Assembly: GCA_965655625.1 (NCBI GenBank)
Contig: CBFHHA010000062.1
Location: forward strand, 1-7,733
Source: CAJJDF01 sp965655625
GTDB lineage: Bacteria; Bacteroidota; Bacteroidia; Flavobacteriales_D; CAJJDF01
Length of the DNA stretch: 7,733 bases
Direction of reading: 5' to 3'
Shown: piece after piece, positions 1-6,037 of the stretch
Numbering within the stretch: the stretch's first letter is position 1
Layout: each line of letters starts with the position of its first letter
The notes under the pieces: model-generated
Seen by the model: only the letters and a program-made list of their open reading frames with translations
Databases searched by the model: none
Told to the model about the DNA's origin: nothing
Translations under genes and position numbers: made by a program

Positions 1-487
1 CAGAAGCTTCAATCTCCCAATTTATATTCAAATCTTTATCGTTCCAAGCAATGCTGCCCTCAGATTCTTTGTTGTAGTAGTTCGTGCATTTGTAAGAAAA
101 AATTGTTCCTTCTTTCAAACTAGAAAAACCGTGAGCAAAACCCTCAGGAATCCAAAACATTTTTTTGTTTTCTCCTGTTAATTTCACCGAAACATGCTCG
201 CCATAAGTGGGCGAATCCTTCCTAATATCCACAGCCACATCTATGACTTCTCCGGCTATCACTCTCACCAACTTTCCTTGAGCATAAGGTGGATTTTGAA
301 AATGCAAACCTCTTACAATATTTGCTCCAGACATAGATTGATTGTCTTGAACAAAATTTACCTCTCTGCCTAGGGCTTCATTGAACTTTTGGGCATTGAA
401 AGATTCGTAAAAATAACCTCTATCATCACCAAAAACTGTTGGTTCGATAATAAAAAGGTCTTTTATTTTAGTTGGAATGATTTTCAT
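1..487 (-). CDS. rfbC: dTDP-4-dehydrorhamnose 3,5-epimerase, 3' end cut by window edge
   Basis: The minus strand encodes 162 residues from an ATG at 487 (MKIIPTKIKD...) and runs off the left edge. The enzyme epimerises C3 and C5 of dTDP-4-keto-6-deoxyglucose, the third step of dTDP-L-rhamnose synthesis, in the cytoplasm. Family marks seen: the DDRGYFYESF segment (21-30), RGLHFQ with the candidate catalytic His62, QGKLVRV with Lys72, the cupin-core stretch FWIPEGFAHGF (111-121), the aromatic-rich YKCTNYY with Tyr132, and WND near 148-150. Family members are about 180-190 residues, so only some 20 C-terminal residues should be missing. The gene is divergent from the S8 protease with an 82-base gap. 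Its pathway partner rfbB lies far to the right on the same strand. Identification is firm; only the end is unseen. Confidence 0.95.
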   Translation of the reverse strand, partial: MKIIPTKIKDLFIIEPTVFGDDRGYFYESFNAQKFNEALGREVNFVQDNQSMSGANIVRGLHFQNPPYAQGKLVRVIAGEVIDVAVDIRKDSPTYGEHVSVKLTGENKKMFWIPEGFAHGFSSLKEGTIFSYKCTNYYNKESEGSIAWNDKDLNINWEIEAS

Positions 488-502
488 GAATTTGCAATTT
501 TG

Positions 503-510
503 CAAATATA
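503..510 (-). promoter_or_regulatory. Putative Bacteroidota -7 box for rfbC
   Basis: The minus strand reads TATATTTG here, an exact match to the Bacteroidota sigma-A -7 consensus TAnnTTTG, 15 bases before the rfbC ATG. I see no TTG at the expected -33 spacing, so support rests on one box in AT-rich DNA. On the opposite strand TATCTTCA (534-541) is a weaker match that could serve the protease. Confidence 0.4.
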
Positions 511-569
511 CAAATATTGTAACTAGCATTTTGTATCTTCACTTAACGTATTTCAAAGTTTCTACTCCT

Positions 570-2129
570 ATGAATAAGTTTCTTTTTGTTTTTGTTTTTC
601 TCTCCTCTTTCAGTTTTTCACAACAAAAGGAATACCTTGTTTTCCTTAAAGACAAGGACGATTCGGCATTAGTCAATCCAGAAAAATATCAAGATTTTTA
701 TGATTTACCAATCCTACCCGAATCTCTCGAAGCTTTAACAAGAAAGGGGCGGATTATAAATATCTCCAAGTGGCTCAATGCTGTTCATTATTCTTCGGAT
801 ATTACTTCTCAAGAAATCAGGCAATTCACTTTTGTTTCTTCTTGTATTGAGCTTCATCCAATCAAGCTAGATAAGCCGAATCTAGCTATTTACACCTCCA
901 CAAATTCTGTGGGTGACAGTAACACTTACGGAACCACATTTGAACAATTAGAAATGACCAAAACCACATCTTGTCTTCACGACAAGGGTTATTTGGGCCA
1001 AGGAGTTACCATTGCTGTTTTGGATGCCGGATTCCCCCGAATGGACACCATGCGATCGTTCCAAAAAATGAGACAAGAAGGAAGAATTGTTGACACTTGG
1101 GATTTTGAGGACAATGATCCATTCGTTTACCACAAAAACACTCATGGCTCTTATGTTTCTTCCATCCTTGGTGCCGAATTGGACAGCATTTATGTAGGTT
1201 CTGCGCCCAAAGCAAATTATGCATTTTACATCACAGAAATTGGTAGATTCGAAAAAAACATAGAAGAATTCAATTTGGTATTGGGCCTAGAAAGAGCCGA
1301 TTCTATTGGGGCTGATATTTGTAATATTTCTTTGGGTTACCGAAATTTCGACACACTTCAGGTGAGTTACGGATATCCCGGAATGGACGGAAAAACAACA
1401 ATTGCAGCGCAGGGGGTTTCGATTGCAAAACGAAAAGGAATGATAATCTCTGTTGCTGCCGGAAACAATGGAAACAATGGGTCTGGAAGCTTAACCTCTC
1501 CCTGTGACGTGGATAGCGTCTTATGTGTAGGCGCAATAAAATTTGATAGTACTCGAGCAGGGTTTTCTTCGGAAGGACCTACATTTGATGGGAGAATAAA
1601 ACCAGATGTGGCGACTATAGGAGAAGCGTGTTATTTCATGGGATTAAACGACACGGTGTACAGAGGAAACGGCACTTCGCTCGCCACGCCACTTATGACT
1701 GGATTAGCAGCTTGTGTGGTGCAAGCCCATCCTGCAAGAAGCAATTTTGAAGTCATGGATGCGATAAAATACAACTCAAACAGAGCAGGAAGTCCTGACA
1801 ATATATACGGCTGGGGTATTCCGGATGGGTGCAAAGTGGATTCGGCACTTAGCTTTTTGGATTCAACCGTTTCATTGGTGGAACCAGAGCTGCTCCAATT
1901 CAATTTATTTCCTAATCCCGCGGAAGATTATGTGACTATTCGCACAACAGAAATCATCACCTCGATTGAGTTACTTCAACCTGATGGGAAATTAGTAAAA
2001 TCAAAAAACATGAATCGTGCATCGTTGTCCTATCGATTAAATTTAACTGATGTTCCAACAGGTATTTACTTAGTAAAACTAACCGCAAGAAACGGAAGCA
2101 TTGGAACAAACAAAATCATAAAACAATAA
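570..2129 (+). CDS. Secreted subtilisin-like S8 serine protease with T9SS C-terminal sorting domain
   Basis: A 519-residue protein counted from ATG 570. The frame is open further upstream (to 477), but those residues are not signal-like and overlap rfbC. Starting at 570 gives a clean signal peptide: Met-Asn-Lys, a hydrophobic run (FLFVFVFLSS), and probable cleavage around FSFSQ (residues 14-18). The S8 catalytic triad is readable: Asp152 in VLDAGF, His192 in NTHGS, Ser370 in NGTSLATP, with oxyanion Asn299 in AAGNN. The last roughly 75 residues (from LFPNPAEDY, about 446, to KIIKQ) match the type A Por secretion tail: PNP motif, beta-strands, DVPTGIYLVKL, basic end. The predicted path is Sec export, then T9SS transport to the cell surface or medium, with CTD removal. 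About eight cysteines in the mature part may form disulfides. The substrate cannot be inferred. The gene stands alone, divergent from rfbC. Confidence 0.93.
   Translation: MNKFLFVFVFLSSFSFSQQKEYLVFLKDKDDSALVNPEKYQDFYDLPILPESLEALTRKGRIINISKWLNAVHYSSDITSQEIRQFTFVSSCIELHPIKLDKPNLAIYTSTNSVGDSNTYGTTFEQLEMTKTTSCLHDKGYLGQGVTIAVLDAGFPRMDTMRSFQKMRQEGRIVDTWDFEDNDPFVYHKNTHGSYVSSILGAELDSIYVGSAPKANYAFYITEIGRFEKNIEEFNLVLGLERADSIGADICNISLGYRNFDTLQVSYGYPGMDGKTTIAAQGVSIAKRKGMIISVAAGNNGNNGSGSLTSPCDVDSVLCVGAIKFDSTRAGFSSEGPTFDGRIKPDVATIGEACYFMGLNDTVYRGNGTSLATPLMTGLAACVVQAHPARSNFEVMDAIKYNSNRAGSPDNIYGWGIPDGCKVDSALSFLDSTVSLVEPELLQFNLFPNPAEDYVTIRTTEIITSIELLQPDGKLVKSKNMNRASLSYRLNLTDVPTGIYLVKLTARNGSIGTNKIIKQ
1461..1478 (+). 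repeat. In-frame 9-base tandem duplication (GGAAACAAT x2) in protease gene
   Basis: Two exact, adjacent copies of GGAAACAAT encode Gly-Asn-Asn twice (residues 298-303), directly at the oxyanion-hole Asn299 of the S8 fold. A third Gly follows. This could be slippage-prone, but any change would stay in frame. Confidence 0.7.
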
Positions 2130-2131
2130 AG

Positions 2132-2224
2132 ATAAAAATATCTGAGCATGGGGAAGTAGCTCTTTTTGAATTGACGAATGACTATGCCCAAGAAATGGCA
2201 AGACTTGGAGATAATCCAATATAA
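2132..2224 (+). pseudogene. Possible C-terminal coding remnant of unknown gene
   Basis: Just after the protease stop, in a different frame, an open stretch without a plausible start reads ISEHGEVALFELTNDYAQEM and then ARLGDNPI before TAA at 2222. Its composition (acidic and amphipathic, few rare residues) looks more like real protein than random AT-rich spacer. I do not recognise the family. The only ATG in frame is near the end, and no leader precedes it. It may be the tail of a gene lost by deletion, or simply chance coding appearance in a short stretch. Confidence 0.3.
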
Positions 2225-2232
2225 CTATTGAT

Positions 2233-2583
2233 TTAGAATTCTCGTGCGTTATATTTAATTTGGAACCTTAGAATTAACCAATATAAAAAAGTCAGCACAA
2301 TAAATAAATTTATTATTTCATTTGACACAACACATTCAAAGAAGTTATCGTAGGTTATTATGGTGTTGTCACCTTCACTGGATAGAGAGGACAGAAAATT
2401 AATAATAAAATGAACACCAATTGCAGCTCCAATACTTTTTGTTAAATAATATAAGGAGCTTAAAGTAAATCCTATTATAAATATATACATCAGAATGTTT
2501 AAATCATACGTGAAATACGATGTACTGGAAATCAAAATATTTTGAACTATTAGAAGAACATAAATTGTTACTAAAAAAAGAAT
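2233..2583 (-). pseudogene. 5'-truncated CPBP (CAAX protease/bacteriocin-processing) family membrane protein remnant
   Basis: The minus frame is open for 116 codons from 2583 to a TAA at 2233. It has no ATG near its beginning; the only usable start is a TTG at 2535, giving 100 residues. The sequence is strongly hydrophobic, with a segment at the 5' end (ILFLVTIYVLLIVQNILI), one around FIIGFTLSSLYYLT, and one near the C-terminus (LFIVLTFLYWLILRF). The part YYLTKSIGAAIGVHFIINFL resembles the last conserved block of CPBP/Abi intramembrane proteases, which carries the His...Asn pair (His42 and Asn46 counted from the TTG). The catalytic EExxxR block and the FxxxH block expected upstream are absent or degenerate: the position of the second block reads YFTYD, and an in-frame TAA lies at 2584-2586. 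It sits tail-on behind the atpC terminator. I read it as a broken gene; a short functional membrane protein is less likely. Confidence 0.55.
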
Positions 2584-2615
2584 TTAAATCATATTTTCAA
2601 CAATGATTGTTGTAA

Positions 2616-2650
2616 CAAAAAAGCCCGATTAAAGAATTCTTAATCGGGCT
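2616..2650 (-). terminator. Intrinsic terminator of atpD-atpC
   Basis: An 11-bp perfect stem pairs 2622-2632 with 2640-2650 (core AGCCCGATTA/TAATCGGGCT) around a 7-base loop. On the minus strand it is followed by six T residues (complement of 2616-2621). It lies 23 bases past the atpC stop. On the plus strand the following sequence is only moderately T-rich, so termination is mainly for the atp unit. Confidence 0.92.
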
Positions 2651-2673
2651 ATTCACTTTTTTACTGTTTGTGC

Positions 2674-2910
2674 TTACTCAGCCAACACGATCACTTTGTT
2701 ATTGAGTACCTCAACGATTCCACCTTTTGTTTCAAAAGCTTCATTCTCTCCAGTTTCTTTGATGATATTGATTGTTCCTTCTTTGAGGGCGGTAATCAAT
2801 GGAGCGTGATTATTCAAAACTCCTAATTCACCATCTATACCAGGTAGCACGATAGAAGTTACTTCCCCTGAGTACAATTTTTGGTCTGGTGTGATAATAT
2901 CTAATAACAT
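2674..2910 (-). CDS. atpC: F1F0 ATP synthase epsilon subunit, short form
   Basis: A 78-residue protein from ATG 2910. It matches the N-terminal beta-sandwich domain of F1 epsilon: MLLDIITPDQKLYSGEV, then PGIDGELGVLNNHAPL (23-38), the loop of the central-stalk subunit, then strands ending in NKVIVLAE. The alpha-helical hairpin of the C-terminal half, which in E. coli (about 139 residues) can inhibit ATP hydrolysis, is missing; the stop directly follows the sandwich domain. Short epsilons are known in Bacteroidota, so this looks native rather than truncated. It acts in the cytoplasmic F1 stalk with gamma and the c-ring. The gene starts 29 bases after atpD ends, clearly in one transcript. The remaining atp genes are not here. 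Confidence 0.95.
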   Translation of the reverse strand: MLLDIITPDQKLYSGEVTSIVLPGIDGELGVLNNHAPLITALKEGTINIIKETGENEAFETKGGIVEVLNNKVIVLAE

Positions 2911-2939
2911 AGCCTTGTTTTCTTTTGTAATTGAATCGA

Positions 2940-4451
2940 TTATGCTTCAGCTCCTGCTGTCATTTTCTTTCCTGCCTCAATTGCTTCTTCGATTGAACCT
3001 TTCAAGTTAAATGCCGCTTCTGGATACTGATCTACTTCTCCATCCAAAATCATGTTGAATCCTTTAATTGTATCTTCAATATCAACCAAACATCCTTTAA
3101 GTCCTGTAAACTGCTCTGCTACGTGGAAAGGTTGAGACAAGAACCTTTGCACTCTTCTTGCTCGTGATACAACTAATTTATCTTCATCAGACAATTCGTC
3201 CATTCCAAGAATTGCAATAATATCTTGAAGCTCTTTGTATCGTTGTAAGATTTCTTTTACTCTTTGCGCACAGTTATAGTGCGCATCCCCTAAGATTTCT
3301 GCAGTCAAAATTCTAGAAGTAGAATCCAATGGATCTACCGCTGGGTAAATTCCTAACTCAGCAATTTTTCTAGACAATACTGTTGTTGCATCCAAGTGAG
3401 CAAATGTAGTTGCCGGTGCTGGATCTGTTAAATCATCCGCAGGTACGTAAACAGCCTGTACAGATGTAATAGAACCACTCTTTGTAGAAGTAATTCTTTC
3501 TTGCATAGCTCCCATTTCAGAAGCCAAAGTTGGTTGGTAACCTACTGCAGAAGGCATACGTCCTAGAAGTGCAGACACCTCTGAACCTGCTTGTGTAAAT
3601 CTAAAAATATTATCAATAAAGAAAAGGATATCTTTTCCTCCTTCGTTGTCATCTCCAGAACCATCTCTATAATATTCTGCTAGAGTCAATCCAGAAAGTG
3701 CAACTCTTGCTCTTGCTCCTGGAGGCTCGTTCATTTGACCAAAAACGAATGTCGCTTTTGATTCTTTCATTTCTTCTTTGTCAACTAAAGACAAATCCCA
3801 TCCTCCATTTTCCATAGATTCCATGAATTTCTCTCCATATTTGATAATTCCAGACTCTAACATCTCTCTCATCAAGTCATTTCCTTCTCTTGTTCTTTCT
3901 CCAACTCCTGCAAATACAGACAATCCTCCGTGCCCTTTTGCAATGTTGTTAATCAACTCCTGAATCAATACTGTTTTCCCTACTCCTGCTCCTCCGAACA
4001 GTCCAATTTTTCCTCCTTTTGAATAAGGCTCAATCAAATCAATTACTTTAATTCCCGTGAAAAGAACCTCAGTAGAAGTTGATAAATCTTCAAATCTTGG
4101 TGGTTTTGCGTGTATTGGCTTTTTGTTTTCTTGAGTTGTTTCTCCTAACCCATCAATTGCATCACCAATAACATTAAACAATCTTCCTTTAATTTGCTCT
4201 CCAGTTGGCATACTGATAGGAGCTCCTGTTGCAGTTACTTCTAGTCCTCTTCTCAGACCTTCGGTTGCATCCATTGCGATTGTTCTTACTGTATCTTCAC
4301 CGGTATGTTGTTGACATTCAAGCACAACAACTTCCCCGCTTGCTTTTGTTACTTCTAATGCATCAAGTATTTTTGGTAGCGATTGTTGGTCACTAAAAGT
4401 AACATCAACTACGGGTCCAATGACTTGAGAAATTTTTCCTTTTACAGACAT
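2940..4451 (-). CDS. atpD: F1F0 ATP synthase beta subunit (catalytic)
   Basis: A 503-residue protein from ATG 4451 (MSVKGKISQVIGPVVDVTF). It is the catalytic subunit that makes ATP in the alpha3-beta3 ring. Seen: the Walker A loop GGAGVGKT (153-160), the GERTREGND loop with candidate catalytic Glu185 and Arg186, the Walker B strand DILFFIDN ending at Asp280, the family signature region SEVSALLGRMPSAVGYQPTL, and the DELSDED segment (418-424) that couples to gamma. It is longer than the E. coli protein (460). Most of the extra length is a roughly 27-residue insert at about 205-231 (KYGEKFMESMENGGWDL...), with a smaller acidic/glycine insert around 264-272. Inserts of this kind occur in Bacteroidota. 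atpC follows, and a -33/-7 promoter pair precedes it. Confidence 0.98.
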   Translation of the reverse strand: MSVKGKISQVIGPVVDVTFSDQQSLPKILDALEVTKASGEVVVLECQQHTGEDTVRTIAMDATEGLRRGLEVTATGAPISMPTGEQIKGRLFNVIGDAIDGLGETTQENKKPIHAKPPRFEDLSTSTEVLFTGIKVIDLIEPYSKGGKIGLFGGAGVGKTVLIQELINNIAKGHGGLSVFAGVGERTREGNDLMREMLESGIIKYGEKFMESMENGGWDLSLVDKEEMKESKATFVFGQMNEPPGARARVALSGLTLAEYYRDGSGDDNEGGKDILFFIDNIFRFTQAGSEVSALLGRMPSAVGYQPTLASEMGAMQERITSTKSGSITSVQAVYVPADDLTDPAPATTFAHLDATTVLSRKIAELGIYPAVDPLDSTSRILTAEILGDAHYNCAQRVKEILQRYKELQDIIAILGMDELSDEDKLVVSRARRVQRFLSQPFHVAEQFTGLKGCLVDIEDTIKGFNMILDGEVDQYPEAAFNLKGSIEEAIEAGKKMTAGAEA

Positions 4452-4491
4452 ATTATTTGAGTTAGGTTAAATTGAAAATTCAAATTTGGTA

Positions 4492-4521
4492 CAAAATTAC
4501 TTTTTTTGAAACAATAACCAA
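4492..4521 (-). promoter_or_regulatory. Putative sigma-A promoter of atpD-atpC
   Basis: On the minus strand a TTG (complement of 4519-4521) is separated by exactly 19 bases from TAATTTTG (complement of 4492-4499), which fits the Bacteroidota -7 consensus TAnnTTTG. The box lies 40 bases before the atpD ATG, leaving a leader of roughly 30-35 bases. It faces away from the ribF promoter on the other strand. Confidence 0.6.
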
Positions 4522-4541
4522 TAGATTTAAAGAAAAAAAAA

Positions 4542-4549
4542 TACCTTTG
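4542..4549 (+). promoter_or_regulatory. Putative -7 box of ribF
   Basis: TACCTTTG matches TAnnTTTG exactly, 14 bases before the first TTG candidate start of ribF. No TTG occurs at the usual -33 spacing; the region upstream is an A-rich run. If real, the transcript leader would be only about 5-15 bases. Confidence 0.5.
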
Positions 4550-4563
4550 AAGAAGTAAACTCT

Positions 4564-5511
4564 TTGGACTTGAAAATATACCGAAACATTACCGAATTTA
4601 ATCCGACCAAAAAAGTATTCTTAACAGTAGGCACATTTGACGGAATTCACTTTGGTCATCAAAAACTAATCGAATCCCTTAACAAAAAAGCCCATGCCGA
4701 TGGAGGAGAATCCGTTATGCTTACTTTCTCGCCTCATCCAAGGCTTGTTTTATTCCCGGATAACGTGAGTCTCAAGTTGATCAATACCTTAGAAGAAAAG
4801 ATAGAAAGGCTAGAGAAATCAGGAATAGATCATTTGATCATTTACCCTTTTACGAAAGAATTTTCACGAATCTCTGCTATTGAGTATGTGCGTGATTTTT
4901 TGGTAAAAGAACTGAAGGTATCTAATCTCATCATTGGGTATGACCATCAATTTGGAAGAAATCGCGAGGGAAACTTTGAGTATTTAAAAGAATTAAGCGA
5001 GTTATATAATTTTGAGGTAGAGGAGATTTCTGCACAAGATATCAATGACATCAATGTAAGCTCAACCAAAATTAGGAATGCCATACTAGATGGGAATATT
5101 CATTTGGCAAATGAGTATTTGGGTTATCCTTTTTCCCTTACTGGCGATGTGGTTGAAGGCAAACGAATAGGTAATACCATTGGGTTTCCTACTGCAAATT
5201 TATTCATCGAGGATGCTCAAAAAATAATTCCAATGAATGGAGCTTATGCCGTTTTGGCGAAAGTAGCTAACACATGGCATAAGGCAATGCTTAATATCGG
5301 CACCAACCCCACGGTAAACTCCCTAGATAATGTATCTGTAGAGGTACATCTATTAAATTTTTCAGACGACATCTACGGACAAGAAATCACATTAAATTTC
5401 TTTAAAAGACTCAGGTCTGAAGTGAAATTTGAAGGGCTAGAACAACTCAAAAAACAACTAAGAATTGACATGTCGAACGCAGAAAAAATTTTAGACAAAT
5501 TCGTTCAATAA
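4564..5511 (+). CDS. ribF: Bifunctional riboflavin kinase / FAD synthetase
   Basis: A protein of up to 315 residues that phosphorylates riboflavin to FMN and adenylates FMN to FAD in the cytoplasm. The N-terminal nucleotidyltransferase domain (about 15-180) shows the HIGH-like motif in GTFDGIHFGH (23-32), FSPHPR (55-60), GYDHQFGRNREG (125-136) and the SSTKIR motif (166-171). The C-terminal flavokinase domain (about 185-310) shows GKRIGNTIGFPTAN (199-212), NIGTNPTV (244-251) and candidate catalytic Glu260 in VEVHLL. The length is normal for RibF. No ATG is available at the start. TTG at 4564 gives MDLKIYRN, and TTG at 4570 would give MKIYRN, closer to how many relatives begin. The gene is divergent from atpD; a monocistronic unit is likely. 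Confidence 0.96.
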   Translation: MDLKIYRNITEFNPTKKVFLTVGTFDGIHFGHQKLIESLNKKAHADGGESVMLTFSPHPRLVLFPDNVSLKLINTLEEKIERLEKSGIDHLIIYPFTKEFSRISAIEYVRDFLVKELKVSNLIIGYDHQFGRNREGNFEYLKELSELYNFEVEEISAQDINDINVSSTKIRNAILDGNIHLANEYLGYPFSLTGDVVEGKRIGNTIGFPTANLFIEDAQKIIPMNGAYAVLAKVANTWHKAMLNIGTNPTVNSLDNVSVEVHLLNFSDDIYGQEITLNFFKRLRSEVKFEGLEQLKKQLRIDMSNAEKILDKFVQ

Positions 5512-5564
5512 TTTTTCTATTTGGAGGTAGTCATTTTTCTTTTTTATTAATTAAAAGAAATATT

Positions 5565-5572
5565 TACCTTTT
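5565..5572 (+). promoter_or_regulatory. Weak candidate -7 box for the TM2 gene
   Basis: TACCTTTT differs from TAnnTTTG only in the last base and lies 59 bases before the TM2 ATG. No matching -33 TTG is seen. The 120-base gap between ribF and this gene has no clear GC-rich terminator, only an almost pure A/T inverted repeat (5536-5543 with 5553-5560), so read-through from ribF is possible. Confidence 0.25.
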
Positions 5573-5631
5573 CGAATCTCAATTTTTATTTCTCTTACTT
5601 TCTCGTAATTTAGAGGTAAAAAATTTTTGGT

Positions 5632-6021
5632 ATGAAGCTATTGGTAATCGGTGTTTTATTATTTCTAATCCCTCAAACAGGCATTTCTAGTTTTTCTGTC
5701 ACTATTAAAGAGCAAACTTTTGACAAGGTTGGACATTTGGCCATTTTAAACGACTCAGACAGTCTTTCCGTCCATGATTTTGTAAAAATGAAGGCAACCG
5801 CTGTTGCATTAGCTGTAACCCTGGGTGTCTTTGGAGTTCACAGGATGTATTTGGGCACTTCTCCTCGCATTCCTATCACTTATACCCTTACGTTAGGTGG
5901 CGGTTTTTTTATCCTTCCTGCCATCGATATAGTTTATATTTTAATGGCAAAAACACCAGACCAACTCACAGACAATAATTCCATCTTTATGTGGAATAAA
6001 ATAAAAAAAGGCAATTCTTAA
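5632..6021 (+). CDS. TM2-domain membrane protein with signal-like N-terminus
   Basis: A 129-residue protein from ATG 5632; the preceding AGAGG (5612-5616) is rather far for a ribosome site. Residues 1-20 (MKLLVIGVLLFLIPQTGISS) look like a signal peptide or anchor. A polar stretch of about 30 residues follows. The C-terminal half fits the TM2 domain: a first membrane segment (about 55-69, ATAVALAVTLGVFG), the short turn GVHRMYLGT (68-76) with the family's His-Arg-x-Tyr-x-Gly pattern, then a second segment (about 82-106) with LGGGFFILPAIDIVYIL, including Asp99. A short polar tail ends in KKGNS. TM2 proteins are small membrane proteins of mostly unknown function, so no role can be given. It is convergent with rfbB. 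Confidence 0.85.
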   Translation: MKLLVIGVLLFLIPQTGISSFSVTIKEQTFDKVGHLAILNDSDSLSVHDFVKMKATAVALAVTLGVFGVHRMYLGTSPRIPITYTLTLGGGFFILPAIDIVYILMAKTPDQLTDNNSIFMWNKIKKGNS

Positions 6022-6036
6022 GAATTACCTTTTTTT
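6003..6036. terminator. Bidirectional intrinsic terminator between TM2 gene and rfbB
   Basis: A near-perfect palindrome: seven A plus GG (6003-6011) pairs with CC plus seven T (6028-6036), then one C/A mismatch, then AATTC/GAATT (6013-6017 with 6022-6026) around TTAA. Both strands end in a T run, so it can stop both converging transcripts. The TM2 stop codon lies inside the loop, and the rfbB stop begins 2 bases beyond the right arm. Confidence 0.85.
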
Positions 6037-6037
6037 A

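Noticed and set aside
477..569. N-terminal extension of the protease from the upstream ATGs at 477 and 486
   Set aside because: It would overlap the rfbC start and bury the signal peptide about 31 residues in. The start at 570 gives a proper export signal.
948..1903. Four minus-strand open frames inside the S8 protease gene
   Set aside because: They are shadows of a full-length gene with clear catalytic motifs. Their translations show no family features, and they overlap one another.
2144..2167. Possible terminator for the protease (GAGC/GCTC with five T residues)
   Set aside because: The stem is only 4 bp with an 11-base loop, too weak to call.
2598..2612. Perfect 7-base inverted repeat CAACAAT-G-ATTGTTG
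   Set aside because: A one-base spacer and short AT-rich arms next to the atpC terminator; could be an operator, but there is nothing to link it to and chance is likely.
3778..3963. Plus-strand open frame of 61 codons within atpD
   Set aside because: It is antisense to a highly conserved part of AtpD and explained by its codon use; no leader or motif is seen.
5536..5560. A/T inverted repeat after ribF as terminator
   Set aside because: The stem has a single G-C pair and no following T run, so it is not a convincing intrinsic terminator.
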